A stretch of 64,000 nucleotides of DNA from positions 434,001 to 498,000 of the forward strand of contig CAJFCV020000006.1 in assembly GCA_904066235.2 (NCBI GenBank), written 5' to 3'. The first letter of the stretch is position 1; every line of letters begins with the position of its first letter. The translations under genes and the position numbers were made by a program. The notes below the pieces were generated by a model that was given only the letters and a program-made list of their open reading frames with translations, was not told where the DNA came from and did no database searches. This DNA is from Bursaphelenchus xylophilus (Eukaryota > Nematoda > Chromadorea > Rhabditida > Aphelenchoididae). This document shows, in pieces, positions 61,889 to 64,000 of this stretch.

Positions 61889-62712
61889 ATGTCTGTTCAG
61901 GCTCCATTGGAACGAAAGAACATTGATCTGACCCCGTTGAAGAATGCGAATGTACCCATCTTCTTCATTGTCGGTGAGTTTTACTTGCTTATGTCGTAAT
62001 TTTTTGATTTGACTCATTCACGGTTGGAATTTTATCTGTTTTTTTTGCAGGAGGCCCCGGCTCCGGAAAAGGCACTCAGTGCGAGAAGATTGTGGCCAAA
62101 TACGGACTGACTCATTTGAGCTCCGGCGATTTGCTCCGCGACGAGGTCAAGTCAGGAAGCAGCCGAGGCGCGGAACTTACCAAAATCATGGAAGCTGGCC
62201 AATTGGTCCCATTGGAGGTGGTCCTCGACCTGATCAAGGAAGCCATGGTGAATGCTGTGGCCAAGGGAAGCAAAGGGTTTTTGATTGATGGGTATCCGCG
62301 CGAGGTCAAACAGGGCGATCAGTTTGAAAGTGAGGTGAGCATGAATTCTTCGAGTTAAAATTTTGGAGGCGGAACCAGCCGGCTTTTATAGAAGAATGTC
62401 AAAAATGTTGCTTCGTTCTGAATGTAATACCTTGATGAATTTCAGATCCAAAACAGCAAGTTGGTCGTCTTCTTTGAGGTCTCCGAAGATACTCTGGTCA
62501 AACGCCTTCTGCACCGTGCAAAGACCTCTGGCCGGGCTGATGACAACATTGACACCATCAAGCTTCGTCTCAAGACTTTCAACGATTCTACAGCTCCCGT
62601 CGTTTCGCACTACGAGAAAAAAGGAAAATTGGCCAGAATAAAAGCTGAAGGATCCGTTGAAGAAATTTTTGCTGAAGTCACCAAACACCTGGATAAGGCC
62701 ATTTCTAAATAG
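61889..62712 (+). CDS. AK1: Adenylate kinase, cytosolic AK1 type (three exons)
   Basis: It catalyses ATP + AMP = 2 ADP and keeps cytosolic adenine nucleotides in balance. Exons 61889-61973, 62051-62334 and 62446-62712 give 211 residues; introns of 77 and 111 bp have GTGAG donors and TTTGCAG and TTTCAG acceptors. The P-loop GGPGSGKGT is at residues 29-37 (the first Gly codon is split by intron 1). The NMP-binding region SSGDLLRDE is at 52-60 and the AMP-contacting IDGYPRE at 107-113. The LID region has [15 protein letters not shown] at 143-157, with the short LID of AK1-type enzymes and its conserved Arg residues. No targeting peptide is evident. The length is close to animal AK1 (about 194-210), and the first 20 residues form the usual variable lead ([20 protein letters not shown]). 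The start is the first ATG in frame, in the context GCCATGT. From memory it closely resembles nematode AK1 proteins. All active-site residues are intact, so it should be functional. Confidence 0.96.
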
Positions 62713-62762
62713 AGGACCGTAGCATAAAATACTCTCCGTTTTACTAGTCATGTTTGTACGAC

Positions 62763-62768
62763 AATAAA
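62763..62768 (+). terminator. Polyadenylation signal AATAAA of adenylate kinase
   Basis: It lies 51 bp past the TAG stop, and a T/GT-rich stretch follows, as expected for a 3' end. Confidence 0.7.
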
Positions 62769-63492
62769 ACTGATCTAAAACTTTTTTGTTAGTGTTTTTT
62801 TGAGTCGGATATTAAACCTAAGATTCTGTTGCCCCTCCGTATTTTATCCATTTGCTTCTTTTGCCGGAGCGCAACATATTAGCATGTACGGTTAAGATTT
62901 ACAATCGTCGGATTTCAGTTTATGGGTTCCGACTGGGGTTGTATTGTTTAAGGAAAGGAAGGTCCGACAAATTGCCCGCTAATTGCATAATGTTGTCATA
63001 AAGCTACGGCTTTGGAATGGGCGATAAATCGGAACAGACTTTTTTTTCAATCTTTCTGACGTGGCAACAAACACACAAGAAATTTTTGCTTTTTGACATC
63101 TATGGCACATTTTTAGCCACCGCTCTTCCATAAAAAAAAGGCTGCTCTTCCTATTTTATTCCTTGTCTCCGTCAAACCATTCTAGTTTCAGAAGGTTACA
63201 CAATAAAATAGCCGCTGTCCATAGATGCTATTCGGGTCCTTGTATGCCCTCAGCGCTTGTTTCCACAAGTGGGAGCGGCACTTAATCAAAGGCCGTGCGA
63301 AAAAACGCATACGCAAAAGGGTGAGGGCTTTGGACACACCGGTTATTGTTTCCTGCGGCCATTGAGAGTTCGTGGAATGGACAGTGAGGTAATGGGAAAC
63401 GGAGCTGATCCGCGAAAATATAAATTTTGTCTGTTTTTAGAAGACGGTTTAGTCGGTTTTTCAATCGGCACAGTACATTTGTTTTCGCCTAG
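62769..63492. other. Intergenic stretch, no gene seen
   Basis: The longest frame (86 codons, 63257-63517) has no known motif. A possible donor (GAG|GTAATG near 63390) and acceptor (GTTTTTAG near 63440) lie inside it and could belong to an upstream exon of the Cys-rich candidate that follows. The evidence is too weak to model a gene. Confidence 0.4.
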
Positions 63493-63696
63493 TTTCCATC
63501 CCATTTATTTGCCTTAAGCACTCGTAAATTTCCCGACAAGCAGTATTATAAGTGCGTGTCTCAAGCGCACCAAAAGTGTTGCCGAGGTCAAACGATTGTA
63601 AATCTGTCGCTCGCCAAAGAGGCGTCGGATCGTCGACGGATTTATGACTATTTGTGCATGTGCGGCAGACGCTGGATGCGCGATTTGAGACGTTGA
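63493..63696 (+). CDS. Candidate Cys-rich 3' exon, unknown family
   Basis: A stop-to-stop frame without ATG follows CGCCTAG, which could be a splice acceptor. It reads FPDKQYYKCVSQAHQKCCRG and, further on, YDYLCMCGRRWMRDLRR before a TGA. The Cys pattern (C-x7-CC ... C-x-C-G-x-R-W) and basic residues hint at a small zinc-binding or DNA-binding fold, in the way FLYWCH, GCM or zinc-ribbon domains start YYKC or end CGxRW. It fits none of these patterns fully. An upstream exon has not been located. It may equally be a chance frame. Confidence 0.25.
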   Translation, partial: FPSHLFALSTRKFPDKQYYKCVSQAHQKCCRGQTIVNLSLAKEASDRRRIYDYLCMCGRRWMRDLRR

Positions 63697-64000
63697 TAAC
63701 TGTCCTTGTTTTGTATTTGTATTTATCTGAATAATTATTTATATTGTCGTTATTCTATAATAATAATATAAAATATTATTATTTTAAGCTCTCTAGGATC
63801 TTACTTTTATAAGATTCGTTAAAATACACCTGTTTCATACGGCCAGGAGGATTTATTTTTTTGTAAAGTATGTGGGTTTAAAAACACATGTAACAAATTA
63901 TCAGCGGGATTAATCGAACATGTTGATTACAATCGAAGTTACGCAATATACCCCTATATTGCGATCCAAAACATCACAAATGTTTGTCCAGGTATCCCAC
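63697..64000. other. AT-rich intergenic DNA to the window edge
   Basis: It is very AT-rich at 63715-63790. From about 63818 a frame with several Cys (FFCKVCGFKNTCNK) stays open to the end of the window. It does not fit a C2H2 spacing and has no start, so it is not called. Confidence 0.4.

Noticed and set aside
63818..64000. C2H2 zinc finger at the window end (FFCKVCGF...EH)
   Set aside because: The distance between the second Cys and His is too long and the second His is missing.
1..64000. tRNA or rRNA genes
   Set aside because: No cloverleaf with A and B boxes at tRNA spacing and no rRNA core motif was recognised. The B-box word in satellite B lacks a tRNA fold.

Overview
The window looks like nuclear DNA of a small-intron metazoan, most likely a nematode. 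Introns are short (44 to about 230 bp) and often end in TTTTCAG-like acceptors. The adenylate kinase reads like the nematode/animal cytosolic AK1 type. A Polinton/Maverick fragment and Tc1/mariner-type TA-flanked elements are present. The species assignment is inference. About 50 kb of the 64 kb is tandem satellite DNA, so most short open frames here are repeat artefacts.

Layout. (1) 1-3573: part of a Polinton (Maverick), a self-synthesising DNA transposon related to viruses. It holds a spliced protein-primed type B DNA polymerase gene with one frame break, a small one-helix membrane protein gene on the minus strand, and the start of a conserved RGxGxG-type Polinton protein that runs into an assembly gap. 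No integrase, capsid, ATPase, protease or terminal inverted repeat is visible. (2) 3985-21744: satellite A, about 105 copies of a ~169-bp monomer with a strong dyad and two linked monomer classes. (3) 22254-40263: satellite B, about 113 copies of a ~160-bp monomer. (4) 40764-55352: satellite C, a compound array of 12-bp units and 49-bp units in higher-order blocks of about 1.7-2.3 kb, interrupted twice by the same 383-bp non-repeat sequence, 8,076 bp apart. Runs of N at 3574-3984, 21745-22253 and 40264-40763 cover every junction between these blocks, so their adjacency is a scaffolding statement. Only the right edge of satellite C is read directly into unique DNA.

(5) 55353-59487: two TA-flanked inverted-repeat elements with related CAGGGTGCG ends. 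One is a 705-bp MITE with long inverted repeats. The other is a ~3.0-kb unit that contains gene-like minus-strand exons, including a tandemly duplicated 24-nt microexon and a terminal exon with stop codon and polyadenylation signal. (6) 59488-61888: no gene I can name. (7) 61889-62712: a complete three-exon adenylate kinase gene with a polyadenylation signal, the only clear host housekeeping gene. (8) 62769-64000: a weak Cys-rich open exon candidate and otherwise AT-rich intergenic DNA.

Overall the window reads as a heterochromatic satellite block with mobile elements, passing at its right end into gene-bearing DNA. No operon-like or defence-type system is visible. The most interesting material is the internal structure of the three satellites, the duplicated insert in satellite C, and the gene-like cargo in the 3-kb TA-flanked element.
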